Source: Mytilinidion resinicola
Lineage: Eukaryota > Ascomycota > Dothideomycetes > Mytilinidiales > Mytilinidiaceae
Assembly: GCF_010093595.1 (NCBI RefSeq)
Contig: NW_022985441.1
Location: 1,748,754 to 1,812,753, forward strand
Direction: 5' to 3'
Length of the DNA stretch: 64,000 nucleotides
Positions 1-8,639 of the stretch are shown here, one piece after another. The notes beneath the pieces were generated by a model. It was not told the DNA's origin. It was given only the letters and a program-made list of their open reading frames with translations, and made no database searches. The translations under genes and the position numbers were made by a program. Numbering within the stretch: the stretch's first letter is position 1; the number at the start of each line of letters is the position of its first letter.

Positions 1-3000
1 GGCGTTCAGATTTGCCGGTGCGTGAGGGCTCCCCTTCCTTTCCGCTTCGTCGCCGGCGTTCTGGTTCTCGTGCTTCCGGCTCGCGCATGATTCGCTCGTC
101 TGTTCTCCTTTCCTCTCTGGCCACACGTCTCGCACGCTTCTCTTCTTGACGACGTTCTTCAAGCTCAGCGGCCTCCCTGCTCTTGCGCTCCCTTTCTTCT
201 TTCTGCTTAGCCTTCTTCTCATCCATAATCGCCCGCTCGCGGGCCCTCTCTCTTTCGCGCCTCCTCTCAGCCTTCTCTTCTGCTTCCGCTAATTCAGCAG
301 CACGTACAGTTTCTGCCTCCTTCTGTGCGCGCCTAACTGCTCGCCGTTCAGCCTTTTTCTGCTCTCGTTCAGCCTCAGCATCGGTGCTTGCACTTGCACC
401 GCCCATCCCTCGAGCAGCATCAGTCATGCCACCACCTTCGGTGTCGGAAGGCTGACGGGAGCGGTGAACGCGACGACCCTCTCTGCGTAGTCTTTTGGCT
501 TCGTCGTCGGTGATGGCGCCACGGGTTGACGATCGCTTCCGTCGTATCCGTTCATCCTCGGTTTCGTAGGCAGTTCTGCGTCGCTCGCGGCGATCATCAA
601 GCTCAGGGCGGTCCCTCTTGCGTGCCGAGGCAAGTCCAAACATGCCCATGAGACCGTCTGACTTTTTAGCGTTTGAAGTTGACCGCCTCGCCGACTCGCG
701 TTCGCGACGTGGAGCTTCGTTGTAGCCAATGTCCATATCTTGGCGAGACGACCGAGCTGGAGCGGTTCCCTCGGCAGACACATCGACCAGCGGATCGTCG
801 GCGCTGGGTGGTGCAGTGATAGGTTCGTCGGGTGCGACTGCAACTGAATGACGCTTTGACGTTTGTCTCGTAGCAGTGGGGCGAGATTCCCGTTTCGCTG
901 CCGGAGAGGGTGATGGTGGATCCTCATCTACGAGCATGAGATCTCCATCGCTGATAGCATATGGATCTGGAATGGCTGTTTTTGATGTGTTAGCTGGATG
1001 CCCAGTCTTCTTTACAGATATCCTTAGGGAAGAGTCCTTACCTCTTGCCGGCTTCACCTTCTCCCTCGTGGTGGATCGCCTGTTCACAGAGGGCCTTATG
1101 CCCATCATTTTTGCCGCCTTCTCAGACACCTTGCCCATATCTGTATCAGTCTGTGGAGGGGACATCATGGCAGCGTCGCCATCAACCGATTGTCGTCGCG
1201 AAATTGTCCTCGATGTCGTTGCTTGACGGACCGACTTCGATCGAGAAGGAGGAGGGGCACCTAAGAGCGAGAAGCTCGCTCCGCGAGAGGCTTTGCCACG
1301 AGAAGCTGACTTAACCTTATCGGACCCGGACGACTTTGACATGACGTCCTTGTCTTTCGTCGAGGGCACGCGGGCAGACTTGGACCGCGTCAAGCCTGGA
1401 GTGGCGACCTTTGCGGGTGTCGTAGCATCGTCGCGAGACGTCTTCCTGGGAGTCGGGCGTGCTGATGCCGCAGCAGCAGCACCCCAGAAGCCCCAAGACG
1501 CGCCAGCTTGATTGCGAACGACCTTCGCGCGCTCCTTTTTTGGCGGCTCAACAGGCTTGCTCTCGGGTTCGGGCGGCGGAGTCGGAAGCTTCGAGGGCAC
1601 GTCGTCGACGTCCATATCTCGAGACTCTTCAATATCAGCGTCCGGCTCCGGGGCTGGCGGTGGCGGTGACGGCGGTGGCGCCGGCGCCTCTTCTACAGGC
1701 TCTGCCTTGGTCTTGGTGCCCTTCTTTGCAGCCTTCTTGGAAGCTTTCTTGGCGGCGGGGGGCTCGACAACGGGCGGATGAGGCGGGGGAGAGGGCTCGA
1801 GATCGATCATGTCCATACCCATGATATCGTCGTCCATGGGGAATCCGCCGGGAACAGGCGTGGAGACCTTGGGGATCTCTTCTGGCGCAGGCTCGGGCAC
1901 AGGCACGACAAGCGGCGCAAACTCCTTCTTCTTGGACGACGAGGCTTTCGCCGTAGCTTTGTCGGCCTTCTTCGACTTGGAGGACGCTTTCTTGGGCGTG
2001 GCCTCGATGATTTCTACGAGCGGAGGCTCTGGTGGCGGCGGGGGCTCCTCAGGTTCGGGTTCAGGCTCAGGCTCAGGCTCAGGCGCAGGTTCAGGCTCGG
2101 GCTCGCGGGCTTTCGCAGCGTCGGCGGCCTTCTTATCCTTCTTGTCTTGCAGCGCTTTGAGCTTTTCCGCGATGGCAGCGGACTTGGATGACTTGCCTTT
2201 TGTCAGAGTCGATTTGGTTGCCTTCGGTGGCGGGTCGTCAGCGACCGGGGGTTCTGGTTCCTTCTCCGGCTCTGGCTCTGGCTCTGGAACCGAGACGATC
2301 TCATTGGCCACCTCGACCTCTTCCTTTTTAGGCTCGACCGGCTTCGTCTTGCGCAGCGACACGCCCCACTTGCTGCCCCAGCCGCTGCCGGCGTTCTCCT
2401 CCTTCTCCTCTTTCGCGGGTGCAGGTGCAGGCTCTGCCAAGCCCAGCAGATCCTCGAGCGGCGCCGGCGCCCCCGCTATTTCCGCCTCCGCCAGCGCGAT
2501 GAGCTCTTCGTCGGTCATCGGGGGTGGAGCTGCAGCGGCCTTGGCAGCCTCCGCTGCTTTGCTGCCCTTCTTCTTCTTTTTGCCCTTCACCGGCGCCTCG
2601 TCAATAATCTCGAGAATCTCGTTGTCGTAAGCCAGCTTAGCCGCAGCGGCTTCCGCTTCTTCGGCGTCTTTCTTGGCCTGCTCTTCAGCGGCGACCGCGA
2701 CGGCAGCCTCTTCCGCTTCCTTGGCCTCCCGCTCCCGTTCCTTTTTCTCCTTGGCCTCCCTGGCTTTTCTTTCCCTTGGCGTCTCCCTTGCCCTGGCTTT
2801 CTCGGCCGCCCTCTCAGCTTTCCTCTTCTCCTTTTCCTCCGCAGCGGCAGCCGCGGCGTCCGCCTCTTCCTGTTCTTGTCTGGCCTTCTCAGCCGCTGCC
2901 TCAAGCTCCAGGGCCTCCTGCTTCAGCCCTTCTTGCTCTTCTTGCTCAGCCTTCTCCCTTTCCTCGCGCTCTTTCTCCTCGCGTTCTGCTTGTTCCTTAG

Positions 3001-6000
3001 CCTCTCTCGCCCTCCTATCCTTGGCGTTCTCTTTCTTGCTAGGCTTAAGCAGGCTGGTAAAACCCCATCCGCCAGAACTCTCCTCTTTCTTCTTCTTTTC
3101 TTCTTCCGCGGCTGCCGCCGCCGCAGCAGCAGCCGCGGCCTCTTCGGCCTCTTTAGCCTCTTGCGCCTCTCGTTCGAGTCTTTCCTCTTCAGCGCGCTTC
3201 TCCTCTTCTTCACGTTCCAGACGCTCCTTTTCTTCCCGTTCCTCGCGTTCTAATCTCTCCTGCTCCTCGCGCTCCTTCTTCTCCTTTGCTTCTCGAGCCC
3301 TCTTTTCTCTGGGTATTTCCCTCTTCGCCGGTGTCTTCGCTGGTTCCTTTGCGGGTTCCTTCGCGGGTTCCTTCGCTGTGCCCCAGGTCGACCATGAGCT
3401 TTTGGCAGCGTTGGCGGCAGATTCTGGCTCTTTGATCTCTTCCTTCTCCTCCTTCGGCTCTTCCAGTTCCACGAGGTCGGCCCAGCTGTCCATGGTTTTA
3501 CTCTTCGAGGCTGCCGAGTCTTTGGTAGTTGTCTTGCTCAGCTTTCCGCCATCCGCCTCAACCTTTGGAGGATCAGGTGTAACGCCCTTCTTGCCCTTCT
3601 TCTTCTTGGTGGTGGTCGAAAAGCCCCATGCAGGCTCTTCTTCCTTTTTCTCTGCAGCGGGAGGTTCAGGCAGCTCCTTCATTGGTGGAAGATCCTCTAG
3701 CGCCGCTATCTCCCCAGGAGGTGTGGGGACAGCAGGAGGTGCGTCGAGTATTCCCCCCTTCTTGCCCTTCTTCTTCTCTTTGCGATCAATGTTCCAGTCT
3801 CCGCTGCCCCAGGGATCAATCTCCTCGACGGGGTCGGGCTTCTGTACAGGTGCAACTAGGGTGTCATCGGTGACTTCGACCGGGGTGTCCTTCTTTGACC
3901 CTGATTTCTTCGTGGCTTTCTTGCTCCAAGAAGGTGTAGCCCAGTCATCTTCTTTGGCGCCGGGCTCATCGACTGCGTCAGGGGTCATGATGGTTTCATC
4001 CACGGGTGGAGGGGGTGGAGGCGGTGGTGGGTCGGGCTCAGCATTTTTGCCCTTCTTCTTCTTCTTGCTTCCAAACAGGCCACCAAAGCTCCATTCCATT
4101 GACTCCTGCTTTGTCTCAGCCTCAGGCTCTGGCTCTGGTTCGGGGTCTGGGACAGCTGGCGGCGGCGGCGGAGCTGGGGGAGGGACAACTTCCTCCACAA
4201 CGAGGCTCCCTTTCTTTTTCTTCTTTGTACCCTTCTTGGAGGTAGCTGGAGTGCCCCAGTTCATCCAGTCGTCATCGGCCGGCGCATCCTTAGTCTCCAC
4301 CAACGCTTGGCTAATTTCAGGGACCTCAGGAATAGGTTCGTTAGGAGGTGTTAGATCAGGCTGCGAGGCTGTCGAAACAGAGCCCTTTTTGCCCTTTTTC
4401 TTCTTACTTGCTGCCGGAGTTCCCCAAGATCCGAGACCACCCCAGTCATCTGTGGCTGGTGCTGGTTCCGGAATGACAGGGGGTTCTGGCTCCTTTGGCG
4501 GTTCCTCGACTTTGGAAGGCTCCTCTTTAACAACGCCCTTCTTGCCTGCTGCCTTTTTCTTGCCCTTGGTGACGACCGGGGTTACTCCCCAGCCGCCGTC
4601 TCCCCATAAGTCATCCGCAGGCGGGGGGGCAACAGGGGCGGGCTCGGGTTCCGGCACGGACTCCGTTTTGGGCTCTTCAACCTTAGCTCCCTTTTTCGCT
4701 CCCTTTTTTTTGTCCTTTTTACCTACAGATCCCCACGCAGATCCCCAATCGTCCGCTGCAGGCTCTTCCACTACCGCTACCGGTGCAACTGCCTCCGGTT
4801 CGGGCTGGGGTTCAGGTTCAACAATTGGCTCGGGTACAGGATCAGGAACCTTGACGGGTTCTGCTTTGCTTTTCTTCCCCTTTTTCACCTTCGTGACAGT
4901 CGGGGTAAACGAACCCCAGTCGTCTACGGGAGGCGAGGCAACAGGCTCAGGCGGTGGTGGCGGAGGGGTTTCTTCGATGGGCTTCTCTGCAATGACCTCA
5001 ACGGCCTTCTTCCCCTTCTTGCCCTTCTTTGTCGTAGCAACGCTAGTAAATGACCACGGGTCCTCTTCCTTCACCGGTTCGGGCTCGGGCTCAGGTTTAG
5101 GGTTGACAACGGGTTCAGGAGTTGGCTCCTCAACGGCTCCTTTTTTCTTCTTCTTTTTGTCCTTTGTGGCGCCAAAGGACCAGCCGAAGTCGTCTTCCTG
5201 TTTCGTTTCGACTACTGGCTCAGGCGTAACGTCGGGGACAGAATCCTTCAGCAGGCTGGCCTTCTTTTTCTTCTTATCTTTGGCCGAAGAAAAGCCCCAA
5301 GTGTCATCCTCTTCCTCTTTTTTCTCGGGCGCCGGCGGGGCACCATCGGCACCGAAGGCGTCAAAGTTGAAGTCAAAGCCATGGTTCGAGTCCTTTTTCT
5401 TCTTGTCCTTCTTTCCAGAGCCCCAGGGGTTGTCGTCCTTCGGCTCCTCGGGCTTCTTGTCGCCATCGCCGTTATTGCTGTCAAACCCCCAGGATGCTGT
5501 TTTGCCCCAACTGCTGGTCAGCCCGGTGCCCCATGTGCTGAGGCTACCAAGGCCACCGAAGCCAAAACTGGGCGATTTGGATACGCCCGTGTCGCCACTG
5601 TCACCGAAGCTAAGATCGAGTTTAGGTGCGCTACTGTCTCCCCCGCCGCCAATATCGTCGAGATTGATGTCGTCAAAGGTGATTTCCGTATTTGCACCCT
5701 TCTCTTCGGGTGGAGCAGGCGGGGGCGGAGGCGGAAGCGGTACTGGATCAACCTTGCCTTTCTTTCCCTTCTTTTTCTTGGTGGTGGTGGTAGTAAACGT
5801 ACCCCAGTCATCGCCGCCCCCAGCTGCCTCTGGTTCTGCCCACGAAGTATCGGCTGTTGTTGCCGGTGCCGCAGCTGCCGCAGAAGCAGCGGCTTCCTCT
5901 TCCTCTTTTCTTATCCTCTCAGCCTCTTCTTCCTCCTCTTTCTTCTTCTTTTCCTCTTCCTCCTCTTGCCTTTTACCTTTTTTCCCCTTTTTCTTCTTAC

Positions 6001-7021
6001 CGGTATCCCATGCGTCCCAGTCATCACCGCCATATCCTTTCCCTTCGTCCCCACCACCTCCTCCGCCATCTCCACCGGCGCCTCCATCGCCATTAGCATT
6101 GTTGTCGCCATTCCCTCCGCCTCCGTCGCCGCCTGCGGCTCCTTCGTCCTTCTTTTCCTCTTCGTCACCACCCTCCCATTTCGATTTTGCTGCCGCCTTT
6201 TGGGCCTTCTTTGCGCTCTTCTTTGCATGGCTCCTGATGTTTTCGGGGTCACAGCTTGAGAAGTCCACGCGCGGGTACCACAACTTGTCGTCCAGAATAG
6301 AAGAAGCGGGTGAGGTAGCGCCGCTCCACCGAAGGCATGACGGCACGTCGGACACGACTGAGGGGTTGAGAGAGGGGAAGAGCGAATAATTGGGTATCTG
6401 CACGGTGGCTAGCGCATCTGTGGTGGTATAGTCAGGTGGCAGATCTGCCAGAGTGTCGTCGTATGACGGCGGTGGAGAGACCTCAGAGGACGAGCCCGAT
6501 ATCCAGAGGTCCGGAGATGTGTTGCGGGAGGGGGGAAGTAGGTTGTGGATCTGAGCCGCAAGGCTGTGGATCTGTGGGGCCGTTAGAGGTCGTTCAGGCA
6601 GACAAGTAAACAAACAAAAAATTGCATATAGATCAAAACAACAGTCCACACGGGCACTCAATCCCCGAATTCGAATCTGCAAATAGGGTAGATAGAAGAA
6701 TACGTATCGTACCGAGATATCGTGTGCAGGCCTAGGATTTTCACGACTCGACGCGCGCTTCTCCCCAATCCCCGCACTCCACTCCAGACGGTCCATAGCC
6801 TCGTAAATTTCCGTCATGAGCTCGAGCACCGGTTCTTGCTCCCATTCGGTGTCGCTGCCGGTCTGGCTCGCAGCCGCGTCGTGCTTATTATCGTAGCCGC
6901 CGCTCCACGAGGCGCAATCACTGCCCCGCTCAGCCGATCCAGTTCTCGATGGCGGCCGGATCTTTCGTCTCTGCAATGGCGCGCCGTCGGCGGGGCGGCG
7001 TGAGGCGGCGGATCGAGGCAT
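1..7021 (-). CDS. Giant WG / KKGKKG repeat protein (3' end outside window)
   Basis: Two exons are visible: 7021-6713, and 6571 down to position 2, where the frame is still open. About 2,293 codons can be read and the C-terminus is missing. The start is an ATG in a CAAAATG context; no other in-frame ATG is as well placed. The intron (6712-6572, 141 nt) starts GTACGA, has CTAAC 9-10 nt before its CAG end, is a multiple of three and has no in-frame stop. The N-terminus has a short helical stretch (LELMTEIYEAMDRLEW) and a DTLADLPPDYTTTDAL motif. From about residue 285 to 1800 there are roughly 18 imperfect units, each an acidic patch, a Trp-Gly motif, a Lys-rich block such as KKKKGKKG, then a Pro/Glu spacer. 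Glu/Lys/Ala-rich charged stretches lie near residues 1180-1410 and again towards the visible end. I do not recognise a catalytic domain. It is probably a largely disordered, Lys-rich scaffold; function unknown. Confidence 0.85.
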   Translation of the reverse strand, partial: MPRSAASRRPADGAPLQRRKIRPPSRTGSAERGSDCASWSGGYDNKHDAAASQTGSDTEWEQEPVLELMTEIYEAMDRLEWSAGIGEKRASSRENPRPAHDISVRYVFFYLPYLQIRIRGLSARVDCCFDLYAIFCLFTCLPERPLTAPQIHSLAAQIHNLLPPSRNTSPDLWISGSSSEVSPPPSYDDTLADLPPDYTTTDALATVQIPNYSLFPSLNPSVVSDVPSCLRWSGATSPASSILDDKLWYPRVDFSSCDPENIRSHAKKSAKKAQKAAAKSKWEGGDEEEKKDEGAAGGDGGGGNGDNNANGDGGAGGDGGGGGGDEGKGYGGDDWDAWDTGKKKKGKKGKRQEEEEEKKKKEEEEEAERIRKEEEEAAASAAAAAPATTADTSWAEPEAAGGGDDWGTFTTTTTKKKKGKKGKVDPVPLPPPPPPAPPEEKGANTEITFDDINLDDIGGGGDSSAPKLDLSFGDSGDTGVSKSPSFGFGGLGSLSTWGTGLTSSWGKTASWGFDSNNGDGDKKPEEPKDDNPWGSGKKDKKKKDSNHGFDFNFDAFGADGAPPAPEKKEEEDDTWGFSSAKDKKKKKASLLKDSVPDVTPEPVVETKQEDDFGWSFGATKDKKKKKKGAVEEPTPEPVVNPKPEPEPEPVKEEDPWSFTSVATTKKGKKGKKAVEVIAEKPIEETPPPPPPEPVASPPVDDWGSFTPTVTKVKKGKKSKAEPVKVPDPVPEPIVEPEPQPEPEAVAPVAVVEEPAADDWGSAWGSVGKKDKKKGAKKGAKVEEPKTESVPEPEPAPVAPPPADDLWGDGGWGVTPVVTKGKKKAAGKKGVVKEEPSKVEEPPKEPEPPVIPEPAPATDDWGGLGSWGTPAASKKKKGKKGSVSTASQPDLTPPNEPIPEVPEISQALVETKDAPADDDWMNWGTPATSKKGTKKKKKGSLVVEEVVPPPAPPPPPAVPDPEPEPEPEAETKQESMEWSFGGLFGSKKKKKGKNAEPDPPPPPPPPPVDETIMTPDAVDEPGAKEDDWATPSWSKKATKKSGSKKDTPVEVTDDTLVAPVQKPDPVEEIDPWGSGDWNIDRKEKKKGKKGGILDAPPAVPTPPGEIAALEDLPPMKELPEPPAAEKKEEEPAWGFSTTTKKKKGKKGVTPDPPKVEADGGKLSKTTTKDSAASKSKTMDSWADLVELEEPKEEKEEIKEPESAANAAKSSWSTWGTAKEPAKEPAKEPAKTPAKREIPREKRAREAKEKKEREEQERLEREEREEKERLEREEEEKRAEEERLEREAQEAKEAEEAAAAAAAAAAAEEEKKKKEESSGGWGFTSLLKPSKKENAKDRRAREAKEQAEREEKEREEREKAEQEEQEGLKQEALELEAAAEKARQEQEEADAAAAAAEEKEKRKAERAAEKARARETPRERKAREAKEKKEREREAKEAEEAAVAVAAEEQAKKDAEEAEAAAAKLAYDNEILEIIDEAPVKGKKKKKGSKAAEAAKAAAAPPPMTDEELIALAEAEIAGAPAPLEDLLGLAEPAPAPAKEEKEENAGSGWGSKWGVSLRKTKPVEPKKEEVEVANEIVSVPEPEPEPEKEPEPPVADDPPPKATKSTLTKGKSSKSAAIAEKLKALQDKKDKKAADAAKAREPEPEPAPEPEPEPEPEPEEPPPPPEPPLVEIIEATPKKASSKSKKADKATAKASSSKKKEFAPLVVPVPEPAPEEIPKVSTPVPGGFPMDDDIMGMDMIDLEPSPPPHPPVVEPPAAKKASKKAAKKGTKTKAEPVEEAPAPPPSPPPPAPEPDADIEESRDMDVDDVPSKLPTPPPEPESKPVEPPKKERAKVVRNQAGASWGFWGAAAAASARPTPRKTSRDDATTPAKVATPGLTRSKSARVPSTKDKDVMSKSSGSDKVKSASRGKASRGASFSLLGAPPPSRSKSVRQATTSRTISRRQSVDGDAAMMSPPQTDTDMGKVSEKAAKMMGIRPSVNRRSTTREKVKPARGKDSSLRISVKKTGHPANTSKTAIPDPYAISDGDLMLVDEDPPSPSPAAKRESRPTATRQTSKRHSVAVAPDEPITAPPSADDPLVDVSAEGTAPARSSRQDMDIGYNEAPRRERESARRSTSNAKKSDGLMGMFGLASARKRDRPELDDRRERRRTAYETEDERIRRKRSSTRGAITDDEAKRLRREGRRVHRSRQPSDTEGGGMTDAARGMGGASASTDAEAEREQKKAERRAVRRAQKEAETVRAAELAEAEEKAERRRERERARERAIMDEKKAKQKEERERKSREAAELEERRQEEKRARRVAREERRTDERIMREPEAREPERRRRSGKEGEPSRTGKSER

Positions 7022-8639
7022 TTTGCGAGGGGCCCTGGGCTCCGGAGGCGCGCGAATCGAGTGAACAAGGCGGGGGACTTGGGCACATTGAAGGGATTCG
7101 AGGTGCGGGCGGCAGCGTGGAGGAAGGCGAGGTCGTGGAGAGCGGTGCGGCGAGATCGAAGAATGCTGCACGGTATGCAAGGCGCAGGCGGAGGGTTGAT
7201 AGGTGAGATCGCGGGTGCAGGGCGAGGTGAGGCTGGGCGGAGGCCGAATAATGACGACGAATTGGAATCTTGGCCGGGGAGGTTCTGGCCGGGGGCGATG
7301 CACAATGGATGTCTGGAGGAGCCCGTCGGAGGGGGCGTGGACGGCGGGAGCGAACTGGAGTCTCCTTCAGCGCTGAGGGGACGCAGGAGAAGGTTGGCGG
7401 CGGGAATGCAGCGAAGGGGACGGTCACAAGGCTCGCATGGGTATTGGAGGAGTGCGTCCACTAACGGCGTGCAGGTGTGGGTGGTGTGTGCCGAAACGCC
7501 TCTCGCGATAAATGCCCCCTGTCTCGACGCGGGAAAGATTGCCCGCCGATAGCGATTGGCGCCGCAAAGGGTATCGCCGTCGTCTGGCTGAGACGGTATG
7601 GGGCGCCTCACCGCACGGGGGCTGGCAGCAGGAGAACGGGGGAGGGCGAGCAGCGGGAGAGCAAAGGAACGAGTGCAATGTGAACTGTACGGTGTCAAGC
7701 AGCACGCGGGCAAGAGGCTGGCCGCGGGGTACACATTAAATGCAGCAGGGCAGGAAAATTTGTCCTCCAGCTGCCGGCCGTGACGCGCATGAGCGACCAG
7801 ATGCAACACCGACGGCAGGGCAACGCAGCGTCGGGCCCCAGAAGGCTGATTTTGCCTATGTCGGCGGCTTCTGCGGACGCCAGCGGCCCATCGCAGCCGT
7901 TCTGCGCCCCGCAATTGGCCCTCGCGGGTCCAAGGGCGCTCGAGAGCTGTGCGAAGAGAAGATGCGGTGAAGCTCGACGCCCCTTTGCAGCGAGGTGTCG
8001 TGACGCGTGCGCGAATGGGCAGCGTTGCTGGTGCTCTAGCCTCCAGCGCTGCTGGTGCTCTAGCCTCCAGCGCCACGGCTCGCTCCCGTCCCAGTACCAA
8101 TCGCGCTGCAGCCCAGTGTAGAGGGCCCAGTTCGCGCCCCGTGGTATGGCAACAACGCACGCGGTTCGACAGCTGCCAGTGGGTCGCTGACAGCTGTATA
8201 TTGGAAACCCAAGGGGACATGCCGGGCTCGAAGCCACCACTTAAGAGCCGCGCGCGGAGAAATGGCCCGAACATCGGCGTGCGTCATGCATCGTGCACTT
8301 CAGCCGGGGACGCTCTAATCCTAATGCTTGGTGTGTCTATGGTGGGTATATAATATGTATACAGAAGGTCCGGGAGCCAGCGCTCCCTCCGTAAAGTCGT
8401 CCCGCAGGGTATCTGATGCTCCATTGATGCTCCGAGAAGCCACGAAACCACTCCGAACTCTCCGCTGAACCGAGATATAGGCAAGGAAAGCATATGTAGA
8501 AGCAGAAGACGGAATGAGATTACAATTAGCACGACCGTGGTCTTTTAGTCGGTAGAATCAAGATCGCTAAACCGCAGCAGACAGGGGAAACAGATACAAA
8601 CCAACAAATGAAAGGATAGTAGCTCACTACGCTGTGCTA
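7022..8639. other. Intergenic, 1.6 kb, GC-rich
   Basis: This lies between the start of the giant repeat gene and the 3' end of the next minus-strand gene, so it holds the promoter and 5' leader of the former. Several open frames occur because the stretch is GC-rich, but none shows a motif or splice structure. One 24-bp tandem duplication is listed separately. Confidence 0.5.
8026..8073. repeat. Tandem duplication, 24 bp x 2
   Basis: Two identical 24-bp units sit head to tail at 8026-8049 and 8050-8073; each begins TGCTGGTGCTC and ends CCTCCAGCGC. It lies about 1 kb upstream of the giant repeat gene's start. No function is evident. Confidence 0.85.

Noticed and set aside
1809..2630. Plus-strand Gly/Ser-rich frame resembling a secreted or structural repeat protein
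   Set aside because: It is the mirror of the Pro/Glu repeats (PEPEPE) of the minus-strand gene.
2673..6389. Very long plus-strand open frame (1,238 codons) of Ser/Phe-rich low complexity
   Set aside because: It is the antisense of a Lys/Glu/Ala-rich minus-strand coding region that has a start, an intron and repeat units; the plus frame has no motif.
6814..8274. Minus-strand open frame of 486 codons across the first exon of the repeat gene
   Set aside because: It overlaps the true exon in another frame, is Pro/Arg/Ala-rich by GC content and shows no domain.
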